A stretch of DNA of 51,099 nt from Methanobacteriota archaeon. GTDB lineage: Archaea > Thermoplasmatota > Thermoplasmata > RBG-16-68-12 > JAFNFQ01. The translations under genes and the position numbers were made by a program. The stretch's first letter is position 1, and every line of letters begins with the position of its first letter. This document shows positions 24,905 to 33,299 of this stretch, in pieces. The notes beneath the pieces were generated by a model. The model was not told where the DNA came from and made no database searches. It saw only the letters and a program-made list of their open reading frames with translations. The stretch covers positions 44,895 to 95,993 of the forward strand of contig JAFNFQ010000008.1 of assembly GCA_017885655.1 (NCBI GenBank), written 5' to 3'.

Positions 24905-25957
24905 ATGGAGAGCCGGAAAATCCAGAAAGTTGGGACTTCGACCCTGACTATATCGTTGCCGCGGAGCTGGGCGACGGCCAGGAACCTGAAGAAGGGGGAT
25001 CAGGTGTTCCTCATCGAGGAGGGCGAGACGCTCAAGGTGATCCCCGCATCCTCAATCCAGGACAGGAGGCGCGCCGCAGAGGAATACATGATCGACGCTG
25101 ACCTTTGCGAGGGACCAGGGATGCTCGAGCAGATCCTCGTCGGATGCTATGTCTTGGGCAGGGAAAGGTTCACGGTCAAGTCTGCGACACGGTTGAAGAG
25201 CGAGTACATAGAGGTGACCAGGAGGGCGTCGCGCAGGCTCATGGGTCTTGGCATCATCGAGGAGACATCCAGCAAGATAGTCCTCCAGTGCTCGATTGAG
25301 CCGACGAGGTACCCGATCGACGCTCTGCTGAAGAGGCTGTTCAACCTGGGCTCGACGATGCTGGACGAGGCCGTGGAGGCCCTGATCACGAAGGACAGGA
25401 GGCTCGCAGAGGACGCCGTGAAGCGAGAGGACGACGCGGACATGATGTACTGGCTCATCGTGCGGCTTTTACTCTCAGCCCAACTCGACGACGGTCTGGT
25501 CGATAAGCTCGGCATGAAATCCAAGCTGGAGATCGCCGGGTACAGGCTCATCGCCAAGGAACTGGAGAGCGTGGCGGACCTCGGCGAGGAGATCGCTCAA
25601 ACGGTCTGTGAAATGATTGAGTCAGAGGTGGAAGTGCCGTCGAGCCTAGCCAAGTCGCTGAAGGACCTCACTGACAGCGTGAGAGAGCTGTACAGCAGGG
25701 GCATCGCGGCGCTCTTGTCGAGGGATCTGAAGGTCGCGAGCGAGACGGTTCTGATGCGCGCGGAGCTCGAGAAGAAGGAGGAAAGGTTCACGAAGCAGCT
25801 TATCGACCAGACCGAGGACCTGCAACTGCAGACTCATATCAGGACGATCCTCCACGGAATCGAGCGCATGAGCGAGTACGCATCCTCCATAGGCGTGATT
25901 GCGATAAACAGGTACCTTGAGCGCCCCACGAACATCTGCCATCCCGCCGGCACGTAA
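24905..25957 (+). CDS. AbrB-PhoU fusion regulator (phosphate uptake regulator type)
   Basis: The 350-residue protein combines an N-terminal SpoVT/AbrB-type DNA-binding domain (KVGTSTLTISLPRSWATARNLKKGDQV, residues 8-34 and onward to about 50) with a C-terminal PhoU-like helical bundle with two repeats (about 125-345; LFNLGSTMLDEAVEAL, SVRELYSRGIAALLSRD). Archaeal members are linked to phosphate transport control. No pst transporter genes are adjacent here, so the phosphate role is inferred from family only. SD GGGAGG precedes the ATG by about 8 bases, and TATA-like elements lie upstream. It is convergent with prs. Confidence 0.88.
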   Translation: MESRKIQKVGTSTLTISLPRSWATARNLKKGDQVFLIEEGETLKVIPASSIQDRRRAAEEYMIDADLCEGPGMLEQILVGCYVLGRERFTVKSATRLKSEYIEVTRRASRRLMGLGIIEETSSKIVLQCSIEPTRYPIDALLKRLFNLGSTMLDEAVEALITKDRRLAEDAVKREDDADMMYWLIVRLLLSAQLDDGLVDKLGMKSKLEIAGYRLIAKELESVADLGEEIAQTVCEMIESEVEVPSSLAKSLKDLTDSVRELYSRGIAALLSRDLKVASETVLMRAELEKKEERFTKQLIDQTEDLQLQTHIRTILHGIERMSEYASSIGVIAINRYLERPTNICHPAGT

Positions 25958-25993
25958 GACGCCGCCCTTTCGCACCAAGTGCGGGCCGGGTTC

Positions 25994-26860
25994 TCAGCGG
26001 TCGGCCTTGATCGCCGCCGCGAAATCCTCGGCAACGGAGATTTTCGACACCGGGCTCGGCACTGTGTCCGTCGACACGACGTCGTCGCAGACCTTCAGGT
26101 GCTCCAGGGCGTTCGCGGTGAAGAGCCCGTGGAGGCATGCGGCCATCACCCCTGTAGCCCCCTGCCCCTTGACCGCGTTCGCGGCGCTGACTATCGTTCT
26201 GCCGGTGGAGATGACATCGTCCACGATCGCCACTCTCTTCCCGCGGGCATCGAGGTTCTTGGGGGCCATGCGGACCGTGAAGCTGTCTATCCTCTCTTTC
26301 TCCAGCCAGTCCCATGACGCCCCTATGGCCTCCGAGACCTCCTTGGCATGTCTCACTGCGCCCTTGTCCGGGGAAAGCACGAGGTCCACACCCCTGCCCT
26401 TCAGATACCGCGCGATTGCGGGCATGCCGTCGACCTCCTTGGCGGGGACATCGAAGTATCCGAGCACGGAAGGGTTGTGCAGCCCCATCGTGTAGATCGC
26501 GTCAGCCTGCACCTGGACATGCTTCGCCAGGACGCGCGCGCTGACGCCCTCCCCTTCCTCGAACTTCTTGTCCTGCCTGCCGTAGCCGAAGTATGGTATA
26601 ACGAGCGTCAGCGAGGCCGCGCCCCCCTCGCGCACAGCGTCCTCGAGCAGCAATAGCTCGATGATCTTCGAGTCGGGGTGGGTAGTCTGCACGACGACGA
26701 TGTCCTCGCCCTTGACGGAGGCCTGCAGCCTCACGTACTGCTCGCCGTCGGGGAAACCCCCGGGGTGCTTCTCGTGCTGGACCGAGATATAATCGACGCC
26801 GAGCACGCGGGCGAGATTCTGTGCAAGATTCAGGGAAGCAGAGCCGCCGACTACCTTCAT
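25994..26860 (-). CDS. prs: Ribose-phosphate pyrophosphokinase, archaeal type
   Basis: Makes PRPP from ribose 5-phosphate and ATP for nucleotide, His and Trp synthesis. The ORF track starts 14 residues early; I take the ATG at 26860 (MKVVGGSASLNLA), giving 288 residues, the usual archaeal length and shorter than bacterial Prs (about 315). Motifs include FPDGEQYVRL, the IPYFGYGRQDKKF flexible-loop region, LSPDKGAV and the PRPP loop VAIVDDVISTGRTI. A TATA-like gaaatatg on the minus strand lies about 32-39 bases upstream. It diverges from the archaeosortase gene. Confidence 0.94.
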   Translation of the reverse strand: MKVVGGSASLNLAQNLARVLGVDYISVQHEKHPGGFPDGEQYVRLQASVKGEDIVVVQTTHPDSKIIELLLLEDAVREGGAASLTLVIPYFGYGRQDKKFEEGEGVSARVLAKHVQVQADAIYTMGLHNPSVLGYFDVPAKEVDGMPAIARYLKGRGVDLVLSPDKGAVRHAKEVSEAIGASWDWLEKERIDSFTVRMAPKNLDARGKRVAIVDDVISTGRTIVSAANAVKGQGATGVMAACLHGLFTANALEHLKVCDDVVSTDTVPSPVSKISVAEDFAAAIKADR

Positions 26861-26949
26861 TCTCCAACCCCGGATGGCGGGATGCTGCGCCACATATTTC
26901 AATCAGAGCCCACCCAGACTCGCGGAGGCGATAGGGGTCTGCGAGGCTT

Positions 26950-26957
26950 TTTATATC
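26950..26957 (+). promoter_or_regulatory. TATA box of the archaeosortase gene
   Basis: tttatatc, 31-38 bases before ATG 26988. It supports that start over the longer frame from 26874, which would begin upstream of the promoter. Confidence 0.5.
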
Positions 26958-26987
26958 ATACCTAGGGGTTTGTTCTACCGAGCTGCA

Positions 26988-28181
26988 ATGGACTTCTCGG
27001 AGTTTCAGGCGCTCCTGCGTCGTCACAGGAACGCCGTCGTCTTCGCCGCATTCGTCCTCCTCGTGGCGGGACTCGACCTTCTCCTGAATCCCCCGATCGA
27101 GGGGCGCATAGAGATACTGTCGCTGCCGTTTCTGGCGAGCGCGGCTTTCCTGTTTGCCATCGTGTTCTGGCCGACGAAGGTCGGCGTGCCGGCGGAGGCA
27201 CCGCCGTCAAATACGCTGGCGCACCGCTTCCTGAAGAGGGTGACCCTCGGATGGCGGCTGGTGCCGTTCTTCCCGCTGGCGGGCATCGCAATCATAGCTC
27301 TCGACGTTATCTACAATTTCCTCATCGCCGACTACCCGGTCCTCCAGATTCACGACACCGTCACGATCATGTTCGGCGTGTCGCTCATAGCCTATCCCTT
27401 CGTGCCGCAGAAGTTCGACCGCGAGAGGGACTTCGTCCTGTTCTTTTTCCTGATTCTCGTCCTTATGCTCGTGGTGCCGCTTCTGCTGTTTCGTATCGTC
27501 CAAGGCGACTTCGAGGAGGGCGTCAACTCGTACTCCTCGACGTTGCTCGCTCCCCAGTTGCGGTGGATTCTGAACCTGCTCGGGGTCCGGGCGAGTATCA
27601 TCCCCAGTCTGCCCGGCTCCTCAGCTCCAACTCTCGAGTTCATCACTCAGAGCGGCGCAAACATCTCAGTCCAGATCACGACATCCTGCTCGGGCATCTA
27701 CAGCTTCTCGATCTTCGCGGCGGCGTTCACAGCTTTCATCCTGACCGAGTTCGACAGAACGAACTGGCGGGTGTGGTCTCTGCTCGTCATGGGCTTCGTG
27801 GCATCGTATGTGGCCAACATCCTCAGGATGACCGTGATAGTGCTGGCGGGTTACTTCGGGAACACGTCGGCAGAAGCGGAGCGGTCGATGATGATCGCCC
27901 ATTCGAACGCTGGTTGGCTGATATTCCTCGGATGGATTACCCTTTTCTGGCTGCTGATGTACAGGTTCCTGTTCCCCCGGAAGAAGCGGACGGAGGCTGT
28001 CGAAAAAAGGAAGTTCTCCTCCTGTCCGCTGTGCGGTGAGCCGCTCTCTCCCACCGTACCCGGCTTCAAGTGCGATTGCGGCAAGATGTACCACGCATCT
28101 TGCATCCAAAAGAACGGGCGGTGTCCCGCATGCGACAGGTCGATAATCGTGACAGAAGCGGCGGGAAAAACCCTCACCTGA
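26988..28181 (+). CDS. Archaeosortase/exosortase-family transpeptidase with C-terminal RING-like zinc domain
   Basis: Family members cleave C-terminal sorting signals of surface proteins, often coupled to lipid attachment. From ATG 26988 the protein has 398 residues. About seven or eight hydrophobic helices span residues 10-330. The catalytic triad pattern is present: Cys near 234 in TTSCSGIYSFSIF, Arg near 280 in ANILRMTVIV, and His near 305 in MIAHSNAGWL. The unusual part is the tail, about 345-385: CPLCG...CDCG...HASC...CPAC, a cross-brace spacing like RING or related treble-clef zinc modules. I saw no matching PGF/PEF-type sorting signal in this window, so its substrates are elsewhere. 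It adjoins the glycan gene region. Confidence 0.85.
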   Translation: MDFSEFQALLRRHRNAVVFAAFVLLVAGLDLLLNPPIEGRIEILSLPFLASAAFLFAIVFWPTKVGVPAEAPPSNTLAHRFLKRVTLGWRLVPFFPLAGIAIIALDVIYNFLIADYPVLQIHDTVTIMFGVSLIAYPFVPQKFDRERDFVLFFFLILVLMLVVPLLLFRIVQGDFEEGVNSYSSTLLAPQLRWILNLLGVRASIIPSLPGSSAPTLEFITQSGANISVQITTSCSGIYSFSIFAAAFTAFILTEFDRTNWRVWSLLVMGFVASYVANILRMTVIVLAGYFGNTSAEAERSMMIAHSNAGWLIFLGWITLFWLLMYRFLFPRKKRTEAVEKRKFSSCPLCGEPLSPTVPGFKCDCGKMYHASCIQKNGRCPACDRSIIVTEAAGKTLT

Positions 28182-28196
28182 TGTCAACGGCGGGAT

Positions 28197-29495
28197 TCAG
28201 CCTATGCGTCGATAGATGACTCCTTTGGGCAGCTTGTCCCTGTTCAGGGTCCGGCGGCCATCCACGATGACCGGCTTCTTCATCACGGCGAAATCCTCCC
28301 TTCCGAGCTCCCCATATTCCCGCCAAGAGGTTTGGATGATGCAGCCGTCCGCGCCCCTCAACGCGTCTCTGGCGGAGGATACCTGCCTCACCGCCAGATT
28401 CGCGCCGACCTCGGCAACTGACGCGGCGGGGTCGTGGGCCACCACGATGGCGCCACGCCTCAGGAGCTCGTGGATGATCGGCAAGGCGCGGCTGTCGCGA
28501 ACGTCGTCCGTGTCCGCCTTGAAGGCCAAGCCCAGCAGCGCGACATGCTTGCCGCCAAGGCTCCCCAGCTCCTGCTCGAGGAGGTTGACCACGCGCACCG
28601 CCTGACGCTCATTGAACTCCAGCACCGCCTTCAGCAGTGTCGGCTCGTATCCGAGGGACTTCGACGCCGAGACGACGGCTTTCATGTCCTTGGGAAGACA
28701 GGGGCCGCCGAAGCCCGCCCCAGGGACGAGGAACTTGGGATTGATACGCGAGTCAAGAGCCATCCCTTCCAGGACCTTGTCGGAGTCGAGTCCGAAGGAA
28801 TCGCATATGTTCGCAATCTCGTTTGCGAACGTCACCTTCGTGGCGAGGAAAGAGTTGGAAGCGTACTTCACCATCTCAGCGGTCTTGATGTCGCACCGCC
28901 AGGTCACGCAGTCGAAGTCGGAGTAGAGCTTCTCGAACATGTCCCCCGGTTTCTTCTCGTTGCTACCTATGACTATGCGATCGGGCTTGAGCGTGTCCTC
29001 CAGGGCGGTCCCCTCCCTCAGGAACTCAGGGTTCATGCACAGACCGAACGCGCCAGCAGACAGACCGGACTCCTTCATGAGTATCGGGGTCAGGAGCTTC
29101 TCGGTCGTCCCGGGGACCACCGTGCTCTTCACCGCCACGACCGGAAAATCCTTGCGACCTTTGATGGCCCTCCCGACGACTTTGGAGGCATCGGTTATGA
29201 AGCTCGTGTCCATCGATCCGTCATTGAGTGGCGGGGTACCCACGCAGATGAAATAGAACGCACTCCCCACGAGGGCGTCGCCGGCATTGCCCGTCACGCT
29301 GAAGTTGCCCTTCTTTATGGCTTTCCTGAGTTCCTCGCCGAGGCACTTCTCGCGAAAGGGCTGCCTGCCGCCGCTGATTGCCTTGACCTTGGCGGGGTCA
29401 ATCTCGTAGCACACGACGTCGTGTCCGAAGGTTGCGAATGCCACTCCTGTCGCGAGACCGACTCGTCCGAGTCCGATTATCGATATCCTCGCCAT
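28197..29495 (-). CDS. UDP-glucose/GDP-mannose-type nucleotide-sugar 6-dehydrogenase
   Basis: Oxidises C6 of a nucleotide sugar to the uronic acid with two NAD+. From ATG 29495 the protein has 432 residues. It shows the Rossmann motif IGLGRVGLATG at the N terminus, CVGTPP near 90, AEMVKYASNSFLATKVTFANE, and the catalytic cysteine tract GAGFGGPCLPKDMK near 260. A C-terminal UDP-binding-type domain is present (LGLAFKADTDDVRDS). I prefer ATG 29495 to the listed GTG 29501, because a TATA box lies 24 bases upstream. GalU nearby suggests UDP-glucose as substrate; GDP-mannose or UDP-N-acetyl sugars remain possible. Confidence 0.92.
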   Translation of the reverse strand: MARISIIGLGRVGLATGVAFATFGHDVVCYEIDPAKVKAISGGRQPFREKCLGEELRKAIKKGNFSVTGNAGDALVGSAFYFICVGTPPLNDGSMDTSFITDASKVVGRAIKGRKDFPVVAVKSTVVPGTTEKLLTPILMKESGLSAGAFGLCMNPEFLREGTALEDTLKPDRIVIGSNEKKPGDMFEKLYSDFDCVTWRCDIKTAEMVKYASNSFLATKVTFANEIANICDSFGLDSDKVLEGMALDSRINPKFLVPGAGFGGPCLPKDMKAVVSASKSLGYEPTLLKAVLEFNERQAVRVVNLLEQELGSLGGKHVALLGLAFKADTDDVRDSRALPIIHELLRRGAIVVAHDPAASVAEVGANLAVRQVSSARDALRGADGCIIQTSWREYGELGREDFAVMKKPVIVDGRRTLNRDKLPKGVIYRRIG

Positions 29496-29518
29496 CGACA
29501 CGTCATCGGGCCGTGCAA

Positions 29519-29526
29519 GATAAAAG
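29519..29526 (-). promoter_or_regulatory. TATA box of the nucleotide-sugar dehydrogenase gene
   Basis: CTTTTATC on the minus strand, 24-31 bases before ATG 29495, consistent with a leaderless mRNA. It lies in the short gap after the surface-protein stop. Confidence 0.55.
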
Positions 29527-29545
29527 CTTGCGAGCAGTCACCGGC

Positions 29546-31282
29546 TCACTTTATCTTGCCGTTGTTTATCGAATCGCAGAGATTCTTGACCCTTTCAAGC
29601 GAGGGCTTGTCGGTGTGCGTGAGAATCGTGTTCTCGGTATCGAGTATTGCACCGCCGACCGTCGTGGCGTTCGTGAGCTTCGGCAGGTCTATCTGCACGG
29701 TCGGATCCACGAACCCGGAGACCACGTTCAGCCAGAGGGCGAGCAACTGCCGCTTCGCCATCCCCATAATGTCTCCCTTGTACTCCGCCCAGAGGATGTC
29801 GCACGCCTGCTTTGGCGTCGTGAGGTTGGAGAACACGGCGGACCGGCTTCTGATTGCGTCGATGAATGACTGGGGCATGCCGACGTGTTCGCCCGAGGGC
29901 GAGCCGACATTGCACTGATGCTTCCAGTAGCCTATCGTGCGCGGTTCGAATCGAGGCGGGCGTGATTGTCCGATAACGTACAGCTTCCCGTCCCCAGCGC
30001 CGAACAGGACTTCCGCCTTTCCGTCACCGTCGATGTCCGCGACCCTGGGCTCGCTCCTGAGCCAGCGGGCGGGGAAGAACCACTCGATCTGTCCGGTCTT
30101 CGCGTCGAGGGAGTAGAGGCCGACATCCGAACCCGCCAGAATCTCGAGCCGCCCGTCTCCGTCGATGTCCGCGGTCACAAGCGCAGCTTGGGACCAATCG
30201 GTGTCAGGAAGCACGGTCTGCCACAGCTCCGTGCCGTCCGTGCCGCGGTACGCGACAATCGTGTGGGCGAAGGAGTCGCCGTTCACCACGTCGGGGAGGC
30301 CGTCACCGTCCACGTCGACCAGGGTCGGGCTCGTGTAGAAGTAAGTGTGATCCTCGTTTGCCCAGAGTAGACTCCCATCATTCCTCAACACTTGGATGCC
30401 GCCCGAGTCGATGAAGGAGAAGACGATTTCAGGCTTGCCATCGCCGTTGAGGTCGCCGATTGCGGGAGTCGCCTCGACTCCATAGCCGATTCTTCTTTCC
30501 CAAAGCATGGTGTGCGTCTTGATCGAATACGCCCTGGCCACCGCATGGTTGTCTAGGGCCACGAAGTCTCTCTCGCCGTCACCGTTCAAGTCTGCGAAGG
30601 GCGAGGAAGCGAGGATGTAGTGTTCGAACACGGGGCTCCTCCAGAGGATACTGCCCCTTGCCCCATCGAAAGTATAGACGTGGCGGTCTAGGCTGCCGAG
30701 CGTGAGGTCCTTGACGCCGTCGTTGTTCACATCGAACAGCACGGGGGAGGCGGCGAATCCCTCTTCCCAGAATGTCCCTACATCCATGTACGTCCACTTC
30801 AGGGCCCCGGTGACCGCATCGGCGACATACAAGCTCAAGCCATTCTTTGGTCCGAACGACAACTCGGAGAAAATAACCTCCGGCGTTCCATCCCCATCGA
30901 TGTCTGAGACCGCATTCGCACGCACATCCCACTTCACCGGGTCGGTCCAGATTGGCTGCCCCAGACTATCGAGCGCGTAGAGGGTCCTGGGATCGCTGTT
31001 TGACTTGATCTGTCCGAAGAAGACCTCCTTCTTGCCGTCGCCGTCCACATCGTATGTGAGCGGGGCTGTCGCGAACACGCCGTCGGTCTGGAATGTCCAC
31101 CTGACCTGAGGAGTCACGATATCGCTCGACTCGTGCGCGATCCCCGTGCGGTTCCAGTCATATCTGAATAGAGTATCCGACTGGATGATCGAACCTCCGT
31201 GATGAGTTGCAACCATAGTTGCGGGATTCACCATCATCGCTGCCAATACAGCGGTCAACGCGAAAGTTGCATTGAGCGGCAT
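29546..31282 (-). CDS. Secreted beta-propeller (FG-GAP/PQQ-like) protein with C-terminal GYWK domain
   Basis: A 578-residue protein with a signal peptide (MPLNATFALTAVLAAMMV). From about 50 to 420 it has seven or more blade-like repeats, each with a DVDGDG, DLNGDG or DIDGDG loop and an outer strand such as LYALDSLGQPIW or VYTFDGARGSILW, mixing VCBS/FG-GAP and PQQ-propeller features. Around 445-545 there is a module starting RTIGYWKHQC, with FIDAIRSRSAVF and ALWLNVVSG, clearly related to the one in the 260-3781 protein. The final 30 residues are helical and charged. No membrane anchor is visible. It lies between the sugar dehydrogenase and a polysaccharide deacetylase, which fits a role in the envelope. 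Ligand unknown. Confidence 0.87.
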   Translation of the reverse strand: MPLNATFALTAVLAAMMVNPATMVATHHGGSIIQSDTLFRYDWNRTGIAHESSDIVTPQVRWTFQTDGVFATAPLTYDVDGDGKKEVFFGQIKSNSDPRTLYALDSLGQPIWTDPVKWDVRANAVSDIDGDGTPEVIFSELSFGPKNGLSLYVADAVTGALKWTYMDVGTFWEEGFAASPVLFDVNNDGVKDLTLGSLDRHVYTFDGARGSILWRSPVFEHYILASSPFADLNGDGERDFVALDNHAVARAYSIKTHTMLWERRIGYGVEATPAIGDLNGDGKPEIVFSFIDSGGIQVLRNDGSLLWANEDHTYFYTSPTLVDVDGDGLPDVVNGDSFAHTIVAYRGTDGTELWQTVLPDTDWSQAALVTADIDGDGRLEILAGSDVGLYSLDAKTGQIEWFFPARWLRSEPRVADIDGDGKAEVLFGAGDGKLYVIGQSRPPRFEPRTIGYWKHQCNVGSPSGEHVGMPQSFIDAIRSRSAVFSNLTTPKQACDILWAEYKGDIMGMAKRQLLALWLNVVSGFVDPTVQIDLPKLTNATTVGGAILDTENTILTHTDKPSLERVKNLCDSINNGKIK

Positions 31283-31465
31283 GACCCTTCCCCCTAGCCT
31301 GTGGATATTTCCCTGCCAGCTATATTATGCTTTTGAGGGAGAGATATCGATGTATTCACGCTACCGAGGTGAAAAAGTCGTAATCAGAATCGATAATAGC
31401 AATCGACAGAGCTTGCCGCATCTTCGGTTTGACTACTGCGCCCGTTCGCCGACCTTCGGGATTGC

Positions 31466-32314
31466 CTAGAATGTCCGTCCCATCTCGTCGAGCGTCGAGA
31501 ACTCATATCCTTTCGCTTTCAAGATTCCTAAGAATTCGGATAGGGCAGGCAGGTTATCTTTGCACCCCTTCTTCGTCCAGCGCGGGAGAGTGGGGAATCT
31601 GGCGAACAGGTCGACGAACTCCCACGGGTGCAAGACCAAGACGATTGGCGACGCATCGGCGAGGAGAACCGCCTCGACGGCCTTATCGACGCCCTGAGTA
31701 TTCAGATACCCGCCGCCAATCGGCGCTTCGCGATTCAAGGGGTTCTCCGTGGCGGGCATTTCCAATACATGCGAGTCTCCGCGTTTTGCAACATCCTCGA
31801 GCGAGGCATGGTATGGCGAGGTTGGCGCCCCGCGGAAGTCATAGGCGTAGCCATGCAGACTCTTCATCGTTCGCCCGGGCAGAACCGAGGAGTCGATGCT
31901 ATAGCTGGCCATCTCAAGGCACCTGAGCGTGTCGCCGTTGACGCTGAAATCCGGAGCCCTGAAGACGGTCATCTTCCGCCCCGAAGCCTCCTGGAGGATC
32001 CTCGTCGATTCGTTGATCTCCCGCAACTGTGTCTCGAACTCGCTCAGGCAGAGCAGGCCATGCTGCTTCGCATGGCATCCAAGGTTGAACCCCTCGTCAG
32101 CGATCTCCTTTGGCAGGGAGGGGTAGGCAGAGCACAGCTGGGCGAGCATGAACACGTTTGCGGGTACCTGCTCCGTCTTCAAGAGGTCGAGGATGCCGGG
32201 GAGAGCGATTTGCACCCCCATGTGGCTGTCACCCAGGTAGGGCGGGTAGTCGGGCTCGACATCGAGCGAGACGATCGCCGTCCTCGTTCTCCCGCCCTGC
32301 GTGTTCGTCTGCAA
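31466..32314 (-). CDS. Polysaccharide deacetylase (NodB-fold, carbohydrate esterase 4-like)
   Basis: About 282 residues. Family motifs: VSLDVEPD for the catalytic base and metal Asp (about 15-22), HAKQH for the metal His pair (about 80-84) and FRAPDFS (about 118-124). A distal LVLHPWEF gives the His of the last motif. The protein has no signal peptide, so it would act in the cytoplasm on glycan intermediates. The ORF starts at TTG 32314, with no better in-frame Met nearby. It is divergent from galU with a shared promoter region. Substrate unknown; N-acetylated sugars are typical for the fold. Confidence 0.87.
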   Translation of the reverse strand: MQTNTQGGRTRTAIVSLDVEPDYPPYLGDSHMGVQIALPGILDLLKTEQVPANVFMLAQLCSAYPSLPKEIADEGFNLGCHAKQHGLLCLSEFETQLREINESTRILQEASGRKMTVFRAPDFSVNGDTLRCLEMASYSIDSSVLPGRTMKSLHGYAYDFRGAPTSPYHASLEDVAKRGDSHVLEMPATENPLNREAPIGGGYLNTQGVDKAVEAVLLADASPIVLVLHPWEFVDLFARFPTLPRWTKKGCKDNLPALSEFLGILKAKGYEFSTLDEMGRTF

Positions 32315-32351
32315 TTGACCCTTGCCCTTCTCTGAGAAACGGATAGAAGGT

Positions 32352-32359
32352 TTTTAGCA
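32352..32359 (+). promoter_or_regulatory. TATA box of galU
   Basis: ttttagca, 24-31 bases before the GTG at 32383. The minus-strand reading of the same AT-rich patch may serve the divergent deacetylase gene. Confidence 0.5.
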
Positions 32360-32382
32360 TATGAGCCTTCTTCCCTGATTCC

Positions 32383-33243
32383 GTGAAGGCGGTCATTCCC
32401 GCGGCTGGTCTCGGCACCAGATTCCTCCCCTACACCAAGGCGCAGCCCAAGGAGATGCTCCCGGTTCTCGACAAGCCCGCCATCCAGTATGTCGTCGAGG
32501 AGGCGGTGGAGTCAGGTTGCCGCGAGATACTCATCGTAACTGGAAGGGGAAAGAGGGCGATCGAGGACCATTTCGATAGGAACGTGGAGCTAGAGGATTA
32601 CCTGCGCCGTCAGGATAAGCTCAAGGAACTGGAGCAGATGCTCAGGGTCGGCAACCTCGCGAATATAATGTACGTCCGCCAGAAGGAGCCGCTCGGTCTC
32701 GGGCATGCCGTTTCCTGCGCGGAACAGTACGTGGGCAAGGAGCCTTTCGCTGTCCTCCTCGGAGACGACATATGCATCGACGGGGACCCGTGCACCAAGC
32801 AGCTGATTAACGTGTTCGAGAAGAGGAACGCCACGGTTCTGGCGGTGCAGGAGGTTCCGCGCAATAAGATCAGCTCGTATGGGATTGTGACGGGCTCGAA
32901 GATCGGGGAGAACCTGTACAGGGTGGAGGACATCATCGAGAAGCCCTCGCCGGACAAGGTGAAGTCGAACTTGGCGACCATTGGGAGGTACGTCTTCACA
33001 ACTGGAATCTTCGAGAAGCTGAAGACCGCGAAGCCGGGTATCGGCGGCGAGATACAGCTCACAGACGCCGTAAGGGGCTTGCTGAAAGGCGAGGAGGTCT
33101 TGGCGGTTCATTTCAAGGGAAGGCGGTACGACATTGGCGACAAGCTCTCCTGGCTCATCGCGAACATCGAGCTTGCAGCGGAGAGGCCGGAGCTAAAGGA
33201 AGCGCTCGCGGCGGTGCTCAAAGATCGGACGCATCGGAGATGA
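32383..33243 (+). CDS. galU: UTP-glucose-1-phosphate uridylyltransferase
   Basis: Makes UDP-glucose from glucose 1-phosphate and UTP. The 286-residue protein begins MKAVIPAAGLGTRFLP with the nucleotide-binding loop, then KAQPKEMLPVLDKPAIQYVVEEA, LGLGHAVSCAE, the metal-site LLGDDI, and the late GGEIQLTDAVRGLL and FKGRRYDIGDK. Length and motifs are full. Start GTG 32383 fits the TATA spacing. It probably supplies the sugar dehydrogenase and the glycosyltransferases downstream, which run in the same direction. Confidence 0.95.
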   Translation: MKAVIPAAGLGTRFLPYTKAQPKEMLPVLDKPAIQYVVEEAVESGCREILIVTGRGKRAIEDHFDRNVELEDYLRRQDKLKELEQMLRVGNLANIMYVRQKEPLGLGHAVSCAEQYVGKEPFAVLLGDDICIDGDPCTKQLINVFEKRNATVLAVQEVPRNKISSYGIVTGSKIGENLYRVEDIIEKPSPDKVKSNLATIGRYVFTTGIFEKLKTAKPGIGGEIQLTDAVRGLLKGEEVLAVHFKGRRYDIGDKLSWLIANIELAAERPELKEALAAVLKDRTHRR

Positions 33244-33299
33244 ATGGTTTCACGTGATTCGTAGTAGCCTGGAAATCGGCGCAATGAGGTAGGTTCGGG

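Noticed and set aside
28434-29918. Long plus-strand ORF of 494 codons opposite the nucleotide-sugar dehydrogenase and surface-protein genes
   Set aside because: It is fully antisense to two genes with clear family motifs. Its product has no recognisable domain and is a typical high-GC shadow frame.
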